64,000 nucleotides of DNA from Unio delphinus. Lineage: Eukaryota; Mollusca; Bivalvia; Unionida; Unionidae. The notes under the pieces were generated by a model. That model was not told the origin of the DNA, ran no database searches, and saw only the letters and a program-made list of their open reading frames with translations. Within the stretch, counting starts at the first letter, position 1. Each line of letters opens with the position of its first letter. Location of the stretch: positions 2,270,001 to 2,334,000 of the forward strand of contig JAQISU010000251.1 of the NCBI GenBank assembly GCA_029339505.1, read 5' to 3'. A program made the translations under genes and the position numbers. Positions 1 to 9,894 of this stretch are shown here, in pieces.

Positions 1-701
1 TTCTCTTAGTATATATCTATATTTTTTGAAATTCTTTATTTATTTTTATGAAATGTTCAGTAATTCTACTTTGAATGGCCTGATACCACGCACCACCTGG
101 TTCTATCCACCTACGAAAAAAATCCAGAACTCGAAAATTTCCATCGTATGATATCATTGCGTCATGTAATGATTCTTTATCAGAAGTATAATCCGACGTT
201 TTAGGTTCGGGTAGATTTTGATAAGATGGTGCCTGAGGTGGGATTTCAGGCCATCCTACCACGGTTCTGATAGAACTCTGATAGATATCTACGAGGTAAC
301 TGGGTGAGTTTATCTCAATCGCGGATGATAATGTGGGTTCATGAACTGCTATAGCGATTTTTGATTCTTTTCCCGTAGTGGATTTTATTCTAGGCTATAA
401 TTCATTATTGATCTGTTCGATTTAAATATATTCCAATCTGGAGTTCCATCTGGTTTATTTTTTTACTCGCAAACACCAAAGAATTATTCGGTTGCTGACC
501 TCAAAATGATTTCGATTTAATATTCAACCAACTGTAGTATACTCGTAATTTTGCTTGCGCTATCTCTTTAACGGGAATTGCAGTGGGGAAATTCACACTG
601 AATTCAGGGTTGGTTGAGGTTATTGAGATCATGGTGGTCTTTTGAGGAGTCGTTTTTGTCGCTATTTTCAGAAGTAATTCCATTGTTGATGTTGATGTCA
701 T
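1..701 (-). pseudogene. Penton-like minor capsid protein remnant (element A)
   Basis: Pieces match the 414-aa P1 protein at 17,941-19,185. The N-terminal piece (501-701) shares the STNPEFSVNFP and PVKEIA motifs, and the piece at 17-262 shares GWPE-PP and LPEP. The frame is broken several times between about 260 and 500. The 3' end lies outside the window. Function is inferred only from its P1 homologue, itself a tentative assignment. Confidence 0.7.
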
Positions 702-724
702 TGATATTGTTATTATTGTGCTGT

Positions 725-1169
725 TTTTCTAATTATGATGTTGCTGTGTGATAGATGTTCATCATCGCAGAGAATTCGTTATCTGATATTGTTGTGTCAT
801 CGAGACTGGATGATATCAGCGACGACATTGGTTATACGCGGCTGATACAATATGTAACTTAATTATATACTCGTGTAGTTTATTCTGACTTCATGTGGAT
901 ATTTCGTTTGTGATGATGCTAAGAATCCCTGTGATTGTTTTCGCTGATGACACACAAATTGTGACAACTACAGGTGCCAGTGATGTTATCGCTGATAACA
1001 ATATACCCATCCCAACAATTACACTTGAAACCGAATACACAATAATGTCAACTCTGGTATCTCGCCTGCGGTATTTTTTTTGTATCTTCGCCCTATACTC
1101 GTCAATAAGATTTTTTAGATTAGTTTCAAACTCACGGATATGATCATATCGATATTGATGTACATTCAT
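725..1169 (-). pseudogene. Two-helix membrane protein remnant (element A)
   Basis: The 92-aa open part at 891-1169 aligns with residues 1-92 of the P1 protein at 19,245-19,787. It has a basic N-terminus followed by a long hydrophobic stretch beginning IIVYSVSSV. Below position 891 the sequence remains recognisably similar to the P1 C-terminal part at DNA level but is out of frame. Homology to P1 is visible; the role in the virion or membrane is inference. Confidence 0.7.
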
Positions 1170-1276
1170 TATACTATTTACTTAAATCAATTACAAATTC
1201 TACGTAGTATGTTATTGATGCCGGGCTAAATTACCACTGACAGAGGTTATTGCAAATGTTTCCATGTCACCATGAT

Positions 1277-2078
1277 CTAATATTGCACTTGTAGTATTAA
1301 TTCCCATATTATTTTGAGGTATCCATGATGTGTCGAGTACACTGTATTGATAATTTGTTTATGTGGTATTCTGATTTTATCAAGCCGGGTCGCCATAGCA
1401 GGAGAATCACTAAAGATATTGTACTGTGTTTGTTTAATTGTGTCGATATTTGTTATAATATCAGAAAGATTAATTGGGACAGTCATCAGAGTACCAAAGA
1501 AAAAATCCATGGTTTCATCTGATTGTCTAACATTCCTACGGAGATTTGCAAACGTTCCTACATGAACATCATACTCGGCTCGCAGTGTTGTTAGTTTATC
1601 ATCTGTGGTTTTATGCTCACAATATAGCGTCGTTAGTTTATTGTCTAACACATCTACATATTTTTTTTGTCACATCATCAGTGTCCAATGTTGGATCGCC
1701 AAGTGTGGTTATTTTATTTGAGTTCATGTCTAGGGTACCTGTCATTGTGTCACCGGATGTTTTTACTCTGTTGTTCATATTATCTATCACAGTTGGTAAA
1801 ATAACTCATGATTTAATCTTACCGGTGGAATCAAACACCGCTAGGGAATTTTTGTTTACTCCATTGATTTAAACTAGAATATCAGTCATGGAAACATTAC
1901 TCGTTTTAAACTTACCTTGTTCGTCTTGAAATACGACTATTGCGTTTGGATCCACACTTGCGAGGTTTAATATCTTCGATATTTCATCTTCGATTTTTCT
2001 TTTACATCTTTGGTTGCAGATATTACCCCATTGGGTTTTTTTCAGGATTGAGAGAGATCATCCCCAAATATCAATCAT
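1277..2078 (-). pseudogene. Fibre-like protein remnant (element A)
   Basis: The start region reads MIDIWG on the minus strand at 2076-2078, as in the P1 fibre gene. It is followed by broken versions of the ~31-residue fibre repeats. The open part at 1277-1651 (124 aa) aligns with the P1 region around KFFGTPL and the following helical segment. Frameshifts at several places make it nonfunctional. It lacks the near-perfect repeat copies seen in P1, so repeat number differs between copies. Confidence 0.65.
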
Positions 2079-2104
2079 TGTGTGATCACCATGTATATTT
2101 TAAG

Positions 2105-2563
2105 ATCTCTCTAAAAAGCGATTTCTTGTATATTCGTGTACGGTTTTATGGGGTGATAATTAAATATCGCTAAGTACATTTAATAACTGCTTTCCGCATA
2201 TTGGTGGGTCGGTCATTTTCTGTGTTGGTAGCGTGGAGTACACAATCAGAATTTTTAATTGATGTATATAACGCATAAATTATTTAGGTGGCCCTAACCC
2301 ATATGAATAAAAAAAACAATTCCACGTGGATCAATCCCGTATGCAACCCAGTGCGTTCCAGGTCCAGTGCTGTTGTGGAGATTAATGATACCGGTTTCAG
2401 CGCTGTTTGGCTGTTGTGGTAATTGATCTCGCATAAAAACACCTCTGAATTGTTTCAGTCTTATTTTTTTAACAGCATCGAGTAAATCATAATTTGATAA
2501 CGGTGCTAGTAAACTGTACCCAGTAGTCTCAGGCCATTTTCGTTGCAAGTAGGACAAGTACAA
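2105..2563 (-). pseudogene. Adenain-like cysteine protease remnant (element A)
   Basis: The open part at 2294-2563 reads like the N-terminal half of the P1 protease (21,020-21,526), including NSAETGII and GTHWVAYGID with the catalytic-type His. The C-terminal half is still recognisable as DNA between 2105 and 2293 but is frameshifted and has lost the cysteine region in frame. Similarity to P1 ends at about the PLSNYDLL motif near 2500. The upstream 20 or so residues look like junction sequence. Confidence 0.75.
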
Positions 2564-3900
2564 TTTAAAGATTCCATGAGTTACTTAGTCATGCCTTTGA
2601 GTCGCATGCCTAAAACGTTTGGAATGACAGAAATGGCCAAAGGTTATTTTCCACACTTTTTCAATACCGAAGCCAATCAACATGCAGTTCTACCCCATTT
2701 GCCTGAGGCTGACGACTACGACCCTGACAACATGCGCACCGAACAACGAGAAGATTTCCACGCTTGGTACCAGACTCATACCTCGTACACCTTCACCTTT
2801 CAAGAAGAAATGTTAAAGTACTGTCGATCTGACGTGGACATTGTACGACGTTGCTTTGGAAAATTTCGAGAATTGTTCATGGAACACGGAGGGATCGATC
2901 TTTTGAAAGAAGCTTGTACCATCGCCAAAGCATGTTCCTTAGTGTACCGATAACGATATATGCCTGAAAATACCCTCGCTATCATCAGCCCTCAAACGAC
3001 GAATTTTGTCAAACGTCAATACTCTGTCAAAGCCCAACGTTGGCTACATTACTTGTGCGACAAAGAAGACAAATGGATCCAACACGCCCACAATAGAGAA
3101 AGCGAAAAGACCATCAGAACGTATTCGGTGGATGGCTGGGACTTAGAAAATCCTCAAATCGTGTACGAGTTTAATGCATGCTTATTTCACGGATGTCCCA
3201 TGTGCTACCCTCAACGTGACACCAAAAATCAATTTTTACAACGGACCATGGAAGACTTGTACCAGACAACTTGTCAGCGACGTTTGAAGTTAGAACAGCA
3301 AGGATACCAGGTAGTGGAAATGTGGGAACACGAGTACGATCAGCGTTTGAAAACCGATCCCGAGTTTAAACGCATCGTAGAAAGTTACAAGTTATTTGAC
3401 CCCCTGAACCTACGGGATAGTTTGTACGGAGGACGAACGAATGCCACCTGTTTGCTGTACCAGGCGGACGAGGAGAAGGGAGAATAAATCAAATACTTGG
3501 ACGTGTCTTCGCTGTATCCTTAGGTGTGCAAATATTGTCACTTTCCCGTAGGGCACCCAGAATTGATGACAGAACACATTGATTTGGACCACATACGCCA
3601 GTACGAAGGATTGATCAGTGCAAAGTCTTACCTCCTACAGACTTGTACCATCCCGTTTTACCTCACCATTGCCAAGGATAAAAATGTTTCCTTTGTGTCA
3701 AACTTGTGCCGAAACGTGCAACCAAGACCAACCTTGTCAGCACACCCAGGTAAAACGTGCCTTAACAGAAACGTGGGTTAGCGTCGAATTGTTTAAAGCT
3801 CTGGACCTGGCATATCAACTGGTAGAAGTGTACGAGATTTACCACTTTTCCAAGACACAACAATACCAGAAGGCGACTAGACACAGAAAGGTATTTTGCA
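2543..3900 (+). pseudogene. Polinton family-B DNA polymerase, N-terminal and palm part (element B)
   Basis: The first open part (2543-2953) has exonuclease-region signatures of Polinton PolB (MPKTFGMTEM, KGYFPH, YCRSDVDIVRRC). After a stop, 2960-3487 continues toward LNLRDSLYGGRTNA and then the palm motif A, LDVSSLYP. In-frame stops lie just before motif A (3485-3487) and directly after SLYP, where TAG stands at a position that is usually Trp. Downstream pieces (3524-3781, 3618-3900) keep the Cys-rich region with PLCQTCAET in alternating frames. Motifs B and C are absent here and at 8.1 kb. Replication function is known for the family; this copy is dead. Confidence 0.8.
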
Positions 3901-3961
3901 GAACCTTCCCGCTACTTCCAGATGATTCACGACAAAACCAAATACACGAAACACGTGGACG

Positions 3962-6634
3962 TCATTCATGAGGACCTCGAACTGTTCTACCATACAACAG
4001 TTCAAAGGGTGAGAACTCTAAACTTTCCTGCGGTACTTCACGGTACGCGAACAGAACAGCGTTTAAATAACGGTCCCAGTCTTGCGGACGTTCCGCGCAC
4101 ATCTTTCGTAGCATACTCTTCAGGGTACCATTAAACTTCTCTACCAGTCCATTGCACATCGAATGGTATGGGGTAGTGTTTAGCTGTTTGATGGATAACA
4201 GCCTACTTATTTCACCCATGAGGTCAGAGGTGAATTGGGCACCACAATCCGTGAGGATTTCTTCTGGCACCCCTACCCTACTGAAGATATCAACTAATGC
4301 TTCAGCTACCCTTTCCGTTTCAATAGTTGGTAACGCTACGGCTTCAGGGTATCTGGTTGCGTAGTCAACCAGAGTAAGAATATACCGATTCTTTCTTTCG
4401 GTAACTGGGTGTATTGGTCCTACAATATCTACTGCCACTCTTTTAAACGGTGTATCTATTAATGGCATCTGTCCCAAGGGCACCCTTGTGACCCTTCCCT
4501 TACAAACGGTTTTCTGACATACGTCGCACGACCTACAGAACCGTGTGACATCGCCATTAACACCGGGCCAGTAGAATTCAGCGACTACCCTGCTAGTGGT
4601 CTTAGCCTTACCTAGGTGTCCTGCCATGCTTGACTCATGCGCCACCCTAAGTACTTGAGATCTATATCTCTGGGGTACGACCACTTGCCAATACTTCTTA
4701 CCCTCCCGAGCGCTAAACTCCCTATGAATTAATCCGTTCTTGCGTACGAATCTCGAGCTACCCCCACGCTTGCAATGTTTAATCGCGCCGGACGTGATTT
4801 TCTCAACAATTGTTCTGATGGATTCATCACGTTCTTGCTCTTGTTTGAAATCATCGCGGGAAATTCCTGAGATCGATTCAGGGACTATTAATTTACGAAA
4901 CGCGGTTTTCTCTCGCCGTGTTTGCGCTCGCGTTTCGACTGCCTGGGCAAAAGGTATTTTAAAATCGGCCATGGTTGGAAGACGGGAACCTTCAACATTA
5001 CCGATCGTCAGATCGTAAATAGGATTGTCCATACAAAGGGCATCAACAGTTCCCGTTAAGAAAGGTGTTTTTACTGTGATCCTTGCTACGGGAATGCGAC
5101 CCATCGTCTGATCAAGTAACATACATGGGGATTCCCACCCGAGCATTTGGTTATCCTGCACGAGACTACGTTTGATCACTACGCCCGTACAACCAGTGTC
5201 ACGCAATACCACGACTTCTCGACCGTTGACAAACCCTCTCGCGGTTGGTACACGCGCTTCAGGAAATAAACACGTGCCAAGCGAATGAATACAAGGTTCT
5301 ACCTGTACGATGTTATCAGATATACCTTTACTTTGTATAGCCACTGCTACCTTATGTATAAGTGCCTTTCTTTTAGGACAGTCTTTTTGAACATGACCCC
5401 ATGCATTACACAAGAAACATTGCACACGCTGAAAAACTGGATTCCTAACTGACCTTCTTACCTCAGCTGATTTTACAGGCTTCCTAGGCATAGGTCTTAC
5501 AGACTGGTTTCCAGACTTAAAATCTTTCAAAACCACGTTCTGGGTTCCCCCATGAGCTTCGGCAAATAAATCGGCTTGCTTAGCCATATCTTTTACGTTC
5601 GTGAAGACTTTCTCCTTCAGAAATTGATCTAATTCTCGCCCAACTGTATTAAATAATTGATCTCTGAGCAAGAAATCAGTCAACCCTTCAAACGTTTTCA
5701 CCGCTTTGCCGCATTCAATCCACCGCTCAAAATAGTTCGCAATTCTGATGGTGAACTGACCAAAGGTTTCTCCCTTATCGGGCTTGCTATACCTGAACTT
5801 TTTACGAAATCCTCCTTCAGTGAGCTCGTACCTTTTGAGAAGTGCTTCCTTTAGGACGTCGTACTTAAACACATCGTCCCTAGGAAGTCGAGAGTATACA
5901 TCAAGCGCTTTACCTTTTAAAAGCGCACTAAGATGCAATGCCCAGTCATTTTGACTCCACTTCTGGTTTTCGGCATACCGCTCAAACCGATGAAGATAAC
6001 TATCCATGTTATCTTTTTCATCGTCAAAGGGAGGTAACTTGGGGCCCCTTAATTTGCTAAAGGCAGAATCGTGTTCTCTTCCAGATGTCGCTAATTCTAC
6101 CTTACGCTCATGATCCCGTTGCTTTGCTTTTTCATCTAACTCTATTCGCTTTTGCTCCGCTTCCATTTCCCATCCTATCCTATCCTTTTCGGCCTGCTTC
6201 TCTAATTCTATCTTTTCCCTCTCGGCCTGCTTCTCTAATTCTATCTTTTCCCTTTCGGCCTGATTTTCTAATTCTATCTTTTCCCTTTGGGCCTGCTTCT
6301 CTAATTCTATTTTATCCTTCTCAAAGGCCCATTTCCTTTCTTCGGCTTCCCCTTTTTCCCTTTCGAATTCCCTATCTAATTCCCGTTTCCTTTCTTCGGA
6401 TTCCCTTTCTAATTCCCTTGACCTTGCCCTTTCTTCCTTTTCTAATTCCCTTGCCCTTGCCCTTTCTTCCCTTTCCCGGGCTTGTTCTTCTTGAATAAAT
6501 TTCCTTAAGCTTTCACCTTCATATCCAAATTCTTTGCCTAAGGCAACCAAGTCCTTAAGGGATGACATGACAATTGTAATATGAATATAGATATATAACC
6601 AAACCAATACTTTAAACACGTTTATACTGGACAC
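3962..6634 (-). CDS. Gag-protease-integrase polyprotein of Gmr1-like Gypsy element
   Basis: The 890-codon ORF likely starts at the internal ATG at 6568, which gives the usual soluble gag start; the upstream 22 residues are hydrophobic leader-like sequence. Residues ~50-195 are a charged coiled coil built on repeats of the type AEREKIELEKQ. A gag domain follows (~200-390), then a CCHC knuckle (CFLCNAWGHVQKDC, ~406), a retropepsin active site (DTG, ~478), and integrase with an HHCC zinc module (~665-700) and a D735, D796, E832 catalytic triad with about 35-residue spacing. The C-terminus ends after TVRGP, where the family normally continues toward RT. The ORF has no internal stop. Confidence 0.85.
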   Translation of the reverse strand: MSSINVFKVLVWLYIYIHITIVMSSLKDLVALGKEFGYEGESLRKFIQEEQAREREERARARELEKEERARSRELERESEERKRELDREFEREKGEAEERKWAFEKDKIELEKQAQREKIELENQAEREKIELEKQAEREKIELEKQAEKDRIGWEMEAEQKRIELDEKAKQRDHERKVELATSGREHDSAFSKLRGPKLPPFDDEKDNMDSYLHRFERYAENQKWSQNDWALHLSALLKGKALDVYSRLPRDDVFKYDVLKEALLKRYELTEGGFRKKFRYSKPDKGETFGQFTIRIANYFERWIECGKAVKTFEGLTDFLLRDQLFNTVGRELDQFLKEKVFTNVKDMAKQADLFAEAHGGTQNVVLKDFKSGNQSVRPMPRKPVKSAEVRRSVRNPVFQRVQCFLCNAWGHVQKDCPKRKALIHKVAVAIQSKGISDNIVQVEPCIHSLGTCLFPEARVPTARGFVNGREVVVLRDTGCTGVVIKRSLVQDNQMLGWESPCMLLDQTMGRIPVARITVKTPFLTGTVDALCMDNPIYDLTIGNVEGSRLPTMADFKIPFAQAVETRAQTRREKTAFRKLIVPESISGISRDDFKQEQERDESIRTIVEKITSGAIKHCKRGGSSRFVRKNGLIHREFSAREGKKYWQVVVPQRYRSQVLRVAHESSMAGHLGKAKTTSRVVAEFYWPGVNGDVTRFCRSCDVCQKTVCKGRVTRVPLGQMPLIDTPFKRVAVDIVGPIHPVTERKNRYILTLVDYATRYPEAVALPTIETERVAEALVDIFSRVGVPEEILTDCGAQFTSDLMGEISRLLSIKQLNTTPYHSMCNGLVEKFNGTLKSMLRKMCAERPQDWDRYLNAVLFAYREVPQESLEFSPFELLYGRTVRGPHE

Positions 6635-6763
6635 ACGGACCTAGGTAAACTAAACAAAAATAAACTTCAACTAGAGTATTATCTTAACAGAAGGTCACGC
6701 TCAAATATAAACATTAAATGTATACCTTCACAAAAATGATTGACAGTTCACTTAATCCAACGA

Positions 6764-6780
6764 TCCCACTTCTGACACCA
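6764..6780 (-). other. Primer binding site, tRNA-Leu type
   Basis: The plus strand reads tcccacttctgacacca directly before the LTR, which matches the 3' end of metazoan tRNA-Leu including CCA. On the minus (element) strand this gives a standard PBS starting TGG one or two bases after the LTR. It fixes the LTR boundary at 6782. Confidence 0.75.
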
Positions 6781-6781
6781 T

Positions 6782-8070
6782 TGTAACAGAATTGTTACCG
6801 AGAGGAGGGTGGATTAAATGAACAATACAAACACAATTTGTGAAAGAAAATATAAATTTATGTAATAAATTATAAATGAAAAAAATACAGATGTAACAAC
6901 ACAATAATTCATGCACTCAACCCACAATTACACTCACAACCATTCACAATACATGAACAAATTAAATATTAATACAAAAGGAATCTCAGATGTAAAGGGA
7001 TCTCTTGGACTATACACAGATCCAAGGATCCTTTACGAAAGTTAAATTAATGCAAGCATAAATTACGAAAAATGAACACAAACGACAAACTATACTATCG
7101 CACGATGGATTGCGATAACTAGCACGACCATATACTTGTATTCAATCAAGTTGCTAGCTTTTATTGATATCTATGCGATCACTTGAAATATTATTGTGAT
7201 CTGACATAAGCATGCAAATACAACAATGTATTAAATTGTATTACAATTTCAATACACATATGTGTCTCGACCCCGTATAACCGCACGATTCAGCAACAGT
7301 TGAATCGTCTCCCAGTTTCCCCGAAAACCTAGGGTTGACCAATACTATTATCGGACGTTTCCCTTCACGGATCCACCACAGTTATACGTTCAGACAACAT
7401 ACAACATCTACCAAAACCAACGGTTCCTCACTACCCTAGATGTCGACCCGGATGTTTTACAACTCAGACAGCTCCGACACTCGGACTTCTAGCTTTCCGG
7501 ATATTTACACGTTACACAGATGTTGACGAACAGACAGTTCGACACACAGACAGATACTTCAATTCCGTTTGCACAAATTAACGGCACAATCACATTCAGA
7601 TATTTATACAGAGATGTTCCGGAACAAATAATAGATGTCCCACAACAAATCAGACGATATCAAAGACGTTTATCAAAAGATGGTATCCGATGTGTTAACA
7701 GCTACGGTATCAGAAATGGTATCAACTACGTTAGCAGCTACGGTATCAGAAACATTGACATCTACGGTATCAGATCTACGGTATCAGAAACATTGACATC
7801 TACGGTATCAGCGATTATCAGATCTATGGTAACAGCGATTGTCAGCTACAGTATCAGAAACACGGTAACAGCCCTTTGGCTGGAGATTGCAAGACGAGCT
7901 TATCTATCCTTCGATTAGATATTTATCTTCCCGTAATTATTATGAGAAATATCTCGCCTTATATACTCGCTATAGGTGAACATAAATCACATCGAGCTTG
8001 CCGTGCACCACGTGAAACGAGTATTTCGGATTTCATGTGAATAACAAATCGGCACATGCAATTCGTTACA
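6782..8070 (-). repeat. 5' LTR of the Gmr1-like element
   Basis: The plus-strand left edge tgtaacagaattgtta and right edge caattcgttaca are near-inverted and give TG...CA termini. Together with the adjacent PBS they define an LTR of ~1289 bp. A TATATAAG box on the minus strand (7958-7965) is a plausible U3 promoter. The LTR contains a short minisatellite (7680-7880). No second copy of this LTR exists in the window, so its right edge rests on terminal symmetry only. Confidence 0.6.
7680..7880. repeat. Minisatellite in LTR based on ctacggtatcaga
   Basis: About ten degenerate units of 15-24 bp built on ctacggtatcaga(aac) repeat here. Two copies of a longer unit containing cagaaacattgacatctacg are almost identical. 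They keep a plus-strand frame open for 132 codons, which I regard as a by-product of repeat structure and not as a gene. Confidence 0.6.
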
Positions 8071-8522
8071 CGCCACTTACTTTGGAGAAAACCACTTAAT
8101 CACCCCAGGTAATGCGTGTACGACGAAATCAAGAAAATGGTGAGTTTCGTTTGCAATTCAAGAAGAACAAAAATCAGTTCAATTTTCGCCTAATTCTGTG
8201 ACAACCAAGACCCACAAGGAGAAATGCACCCCGAATGTAAAGTGAAAGGATTGACTCTCAATTATTGCACCAGTCAAGTGGTGAACTTTAACGTGCTTCA
8301 AGAAGCCTTACAGTCTGGACAGGATGAACTTTTAAAGTGACCACCCACGAACCGCACAAGATTGTCCGTTTACCCACACACCAAATTGTCAGCCGACCTA
8401 TGGAAAAAGTCTATCAAATCGTGTACAAAAGAGGAGTACGACCTCCCAATCACTTCACTTTACCATACGAGCACGTCGAGATTGGGCAGCATATAAAAAG
8501 GGACATTGTCCAAGACCAATAG
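8071..8522 (+). pseudogene. Polinton DNA polymerase C-terminal part (element B)
   Basis: After the Gypsy LTR the Polinton polymerase resumes with frames resembling YDEIKKMVSFVC and then ECKVKGLTLN, a signature near the C-terminus of Polinton PolB. A single-base frameshift near 8337 moves the rest into the 61-codon ORF ending at 8522 (VYQIVYKRGVRPP...). The middle of the palm is missing between this and 3900. It is a nonfunctional remnant. Confidence 0.65.
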
Positions 8523-8555
8523 TTCATTTGTAACAACAACGACCAAACGAAAGAA

Positions 8556-9063
8556 GATGAATCCATTTAAACAGGCATCATTCAAGTTCGGGAATTCGCA
8601 AGTGGAGTGCAATGCTAAACCTTGCGATTCAGCAGGACATCGTGGGAACTTTGCTATGACTACTAACCCTATATATACCATGGAAAGTGATGATGTGCGT
8701 GTTAAACGTGAGGGGTGCGAAAGCGGTGCCACACGTTATCGTGGACTTCTTGGAATTTCATCGTACCTGCATCGAACTGAAGTGAGGAGAGTCTAATATT
8801 CGTTCCTACGAGCTTGCCTGAATACTGTCACGTTAAAAGTCGATTCCAAACCTTCAAAGATAAATGGCCAAAATATCTGCCTGGTCCAAATCCTGAAGAA
8901 TTAGCCAGAGCCTGATTTTTTTAATTGGGCGAAGGGGATAAAGTCAAGTGTTTCAGTTGTGGTGTGTCCATTTACGAGTGGGAACAGAAGGATTCCGCTT
9001 ACCTGGAACATGCTCGATGGTCTCCGAATTGTCAATACCTACCTTTAGTGGGACCTAGTGATT
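8556..9063 (+). pseudogene. BIR-domain (IAP-like) gene carried by element B
   Basis: Between about 8788 and 9063 one frame shows the BIR signature: FQTFKDKWP, then ELARA and FF, LGEGDKVKCFSCG, a Trp, EHARWSPNCQYL, giving the CxxC, His, Cys zinc ligands in order. Two in-frame stops interrupt the domain, one between ELARA and FF and one right after FF. The upstream ORF from ATG 8556 ends at 8796 in another frame and could be the decayed N-terminal part. BIR proteins bind and restrain caspases in animals and baculoviruses; a role in blocking host cell death for this element is inference. It lies downstream of the polymerase on the same strand. Confidence 0.75.
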
Positions 9064-9323
9064 GAAAGTGACAATACTGGTCCATGTCGTTTAACAAACC
9101 AGTTTGGGTTGGAGACAGACCGCCGCTGACGAGGAACGTGGAAATACCTATCACGTTCACCGCGAATTTGTACATTCTCATTATTTGCCCATCAGTAAGT
9201 CGTATTTCGACAGTGTCAACATTACTATAAAATGAGAACTGGGACAAAATATTCCATTTACCAAAGGGAAAGTCACAGTGAAACTCCATTTTCAAAAACG
9301 ATTCTCGAACAACTGAAAAAGGG

Positions 9324-9584
9324 ATGTATCCTGTGTACCAAGGAGTCACTCGACAACAAGGACATGGTTTAGAAGATATGTTTAAATCAGCCTTTAGTTC
9401 CGTGGTCCCTTTTTTGAAACCGATGGTGACACGAGGATTGCACGCATTAAAAGATGCCGCATTGACTCACGGCAAGGATTTTCTTCACAATGTCCTCATT
9501 GACAAACAAAACCCCAAAGAAGCTTTTAAGAGAGTAGGCAAAAATGTCTTGCTTCAAACGGGCGAAGAGATTTTGGGTCGATGA
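9324..9584 (+). CDS. Small amphipathic capsid-type protein (element B)
   Basis: The 86-residue ORF starts MYPVYQGVTRQQG, followed by GLEDMFKSAF and a helical region with alternating hydrophobic and basic residues up to the C-terminus. Gly-leu-rich amphipathic helices of this kind are common in Polinton and adintovirus minor virion proteins resembling adenovirus pVI or pX. It is intact and lies between the BIR gene and a basic protein on the same strand. Assignment rests on composition and context only. Confidence 0.5.
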   Translation: MYPVYQGVTRQQGHGLEDMFKSAFSSVVPFLKPMVTRGLHALKDAALTHGKDFLHNVLIDKQNPKEAFKRVGKNVLLQTGEEILGR

Positions 9585-9618
9585 GAAAGTCCTATAAATG
9601 TCCTGAACGATACCGAGT

Positions 9619-9894
9619 ATGGCTTCCGTGAGGACACAGCAAGGACAAGGCAGAAAGCGTCAACGAATTCACCCTTCCAAAAGTCTCCTTACCTCTAAAG
9701 CTAGAAAGACGAAGAAAACAAGAACCGCTCGAGACTTAGACTTTTTTATTATTAAAAGTCTTGGATATTCTTTAGAACATTTAGTGACTTATTTTGATCG
9801 TCATTCATCTCGAAACGATGACAAAGTAGATCGATGGTTTTGTGACCATTATGGCTATCTGTTGTCTTTAGCTAGGAAACGTAATGTAAATTAA
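9619..9894 (+). CDS. Basic protein of element B, function unknown
   Basis: The 91-residue ORF begins with a strongly basic segment (GQGRKRQRIHPSK, KARKTKKTRTARD) and continues into a more ordered acidic-aromatic part ending in LSLARKRNVN. It lies 35 bp downstream of the amphipathic protein gene. A basic N-terminus fits a nucleic-acid-binding or core protein, but I do not recognise the family. It is open from ATG to stop despite decay of its neighbours. Confidence 0.45.
   Translation: MASVRTQQGQGRKRQRIHPSKSLLTSKARKTKKTRTARDLDFFIIKSLGYSLEHLVTYFDRHSSRNDDKVDRWFCDHYGYLLSLARKRNVN

Larger units (their letters stand above)
1..2550 (-). mobile_element. Element A: decayed partial Polinton of the P1 lineage
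   Basis: This stretch carries minus-strand remnants in the same order as the left arm of the complete Polinton at 17.6-32.9 kb: penton-like protein, two-helix membrane protein, fibre, then protease. Each piece aligns by eye to its P1 counterpart at both DNA and protein level but has frameshifts and stops. The copy runs off the left edge of the window and stops abruptly near 2500-2563, where an unrelated polymerase of element B begins. The core, capsid and replication genes expected beyond the protease are absent. It is therefore an older relative of P1, not a recent duplicate. Confidence 0.85.
3962..8070 (-). mobile_element. Ty3/Gypsy element with gag-PR-IN order (Gmr1-like), 3' part missing
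   Basis: Read on the minus strand, the element starts with a ~1.29-kb LTR (8070-6782), a tRNA-Leu-type primer binding site, a leader and one 890-codon ORF that goes from gag through protease directly into integrase. No reverse transcriptase lies between protease and integrase, the order of Gmr1-like Ty3/Gypsy elements, in which RT follows integrase. The element stops inside the ORF C-terminus at 3962-3970 next to element B polymerase sequence. RT, RNase H and the second LTR are therefore missing, most simply by a deletion that also removed polymerase motifs B and C. Confidence 0.8.

Noticed and set aside
6085..6498. Plus-strand 137-codon ORF rich in FPFRPASLIL repeats
   Set aside because: It is the reverse-strand shadow of the gag coiled-coil repeats in the Gypsy polyprotein.
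7520..7918. Plus-strand 132-codon ORF with YGIRN repeats
   Set aside because: It lies in an LTR on the wrong strand and stays open only because of the minisatellite periodicity.
9032..9349. Minus-strand 105-codon ORF in element B
   Set aside because: All recognisable genes around it are on the plus strand, it overlaps the start of the amphipathic protein, and it has no recognisable motif.
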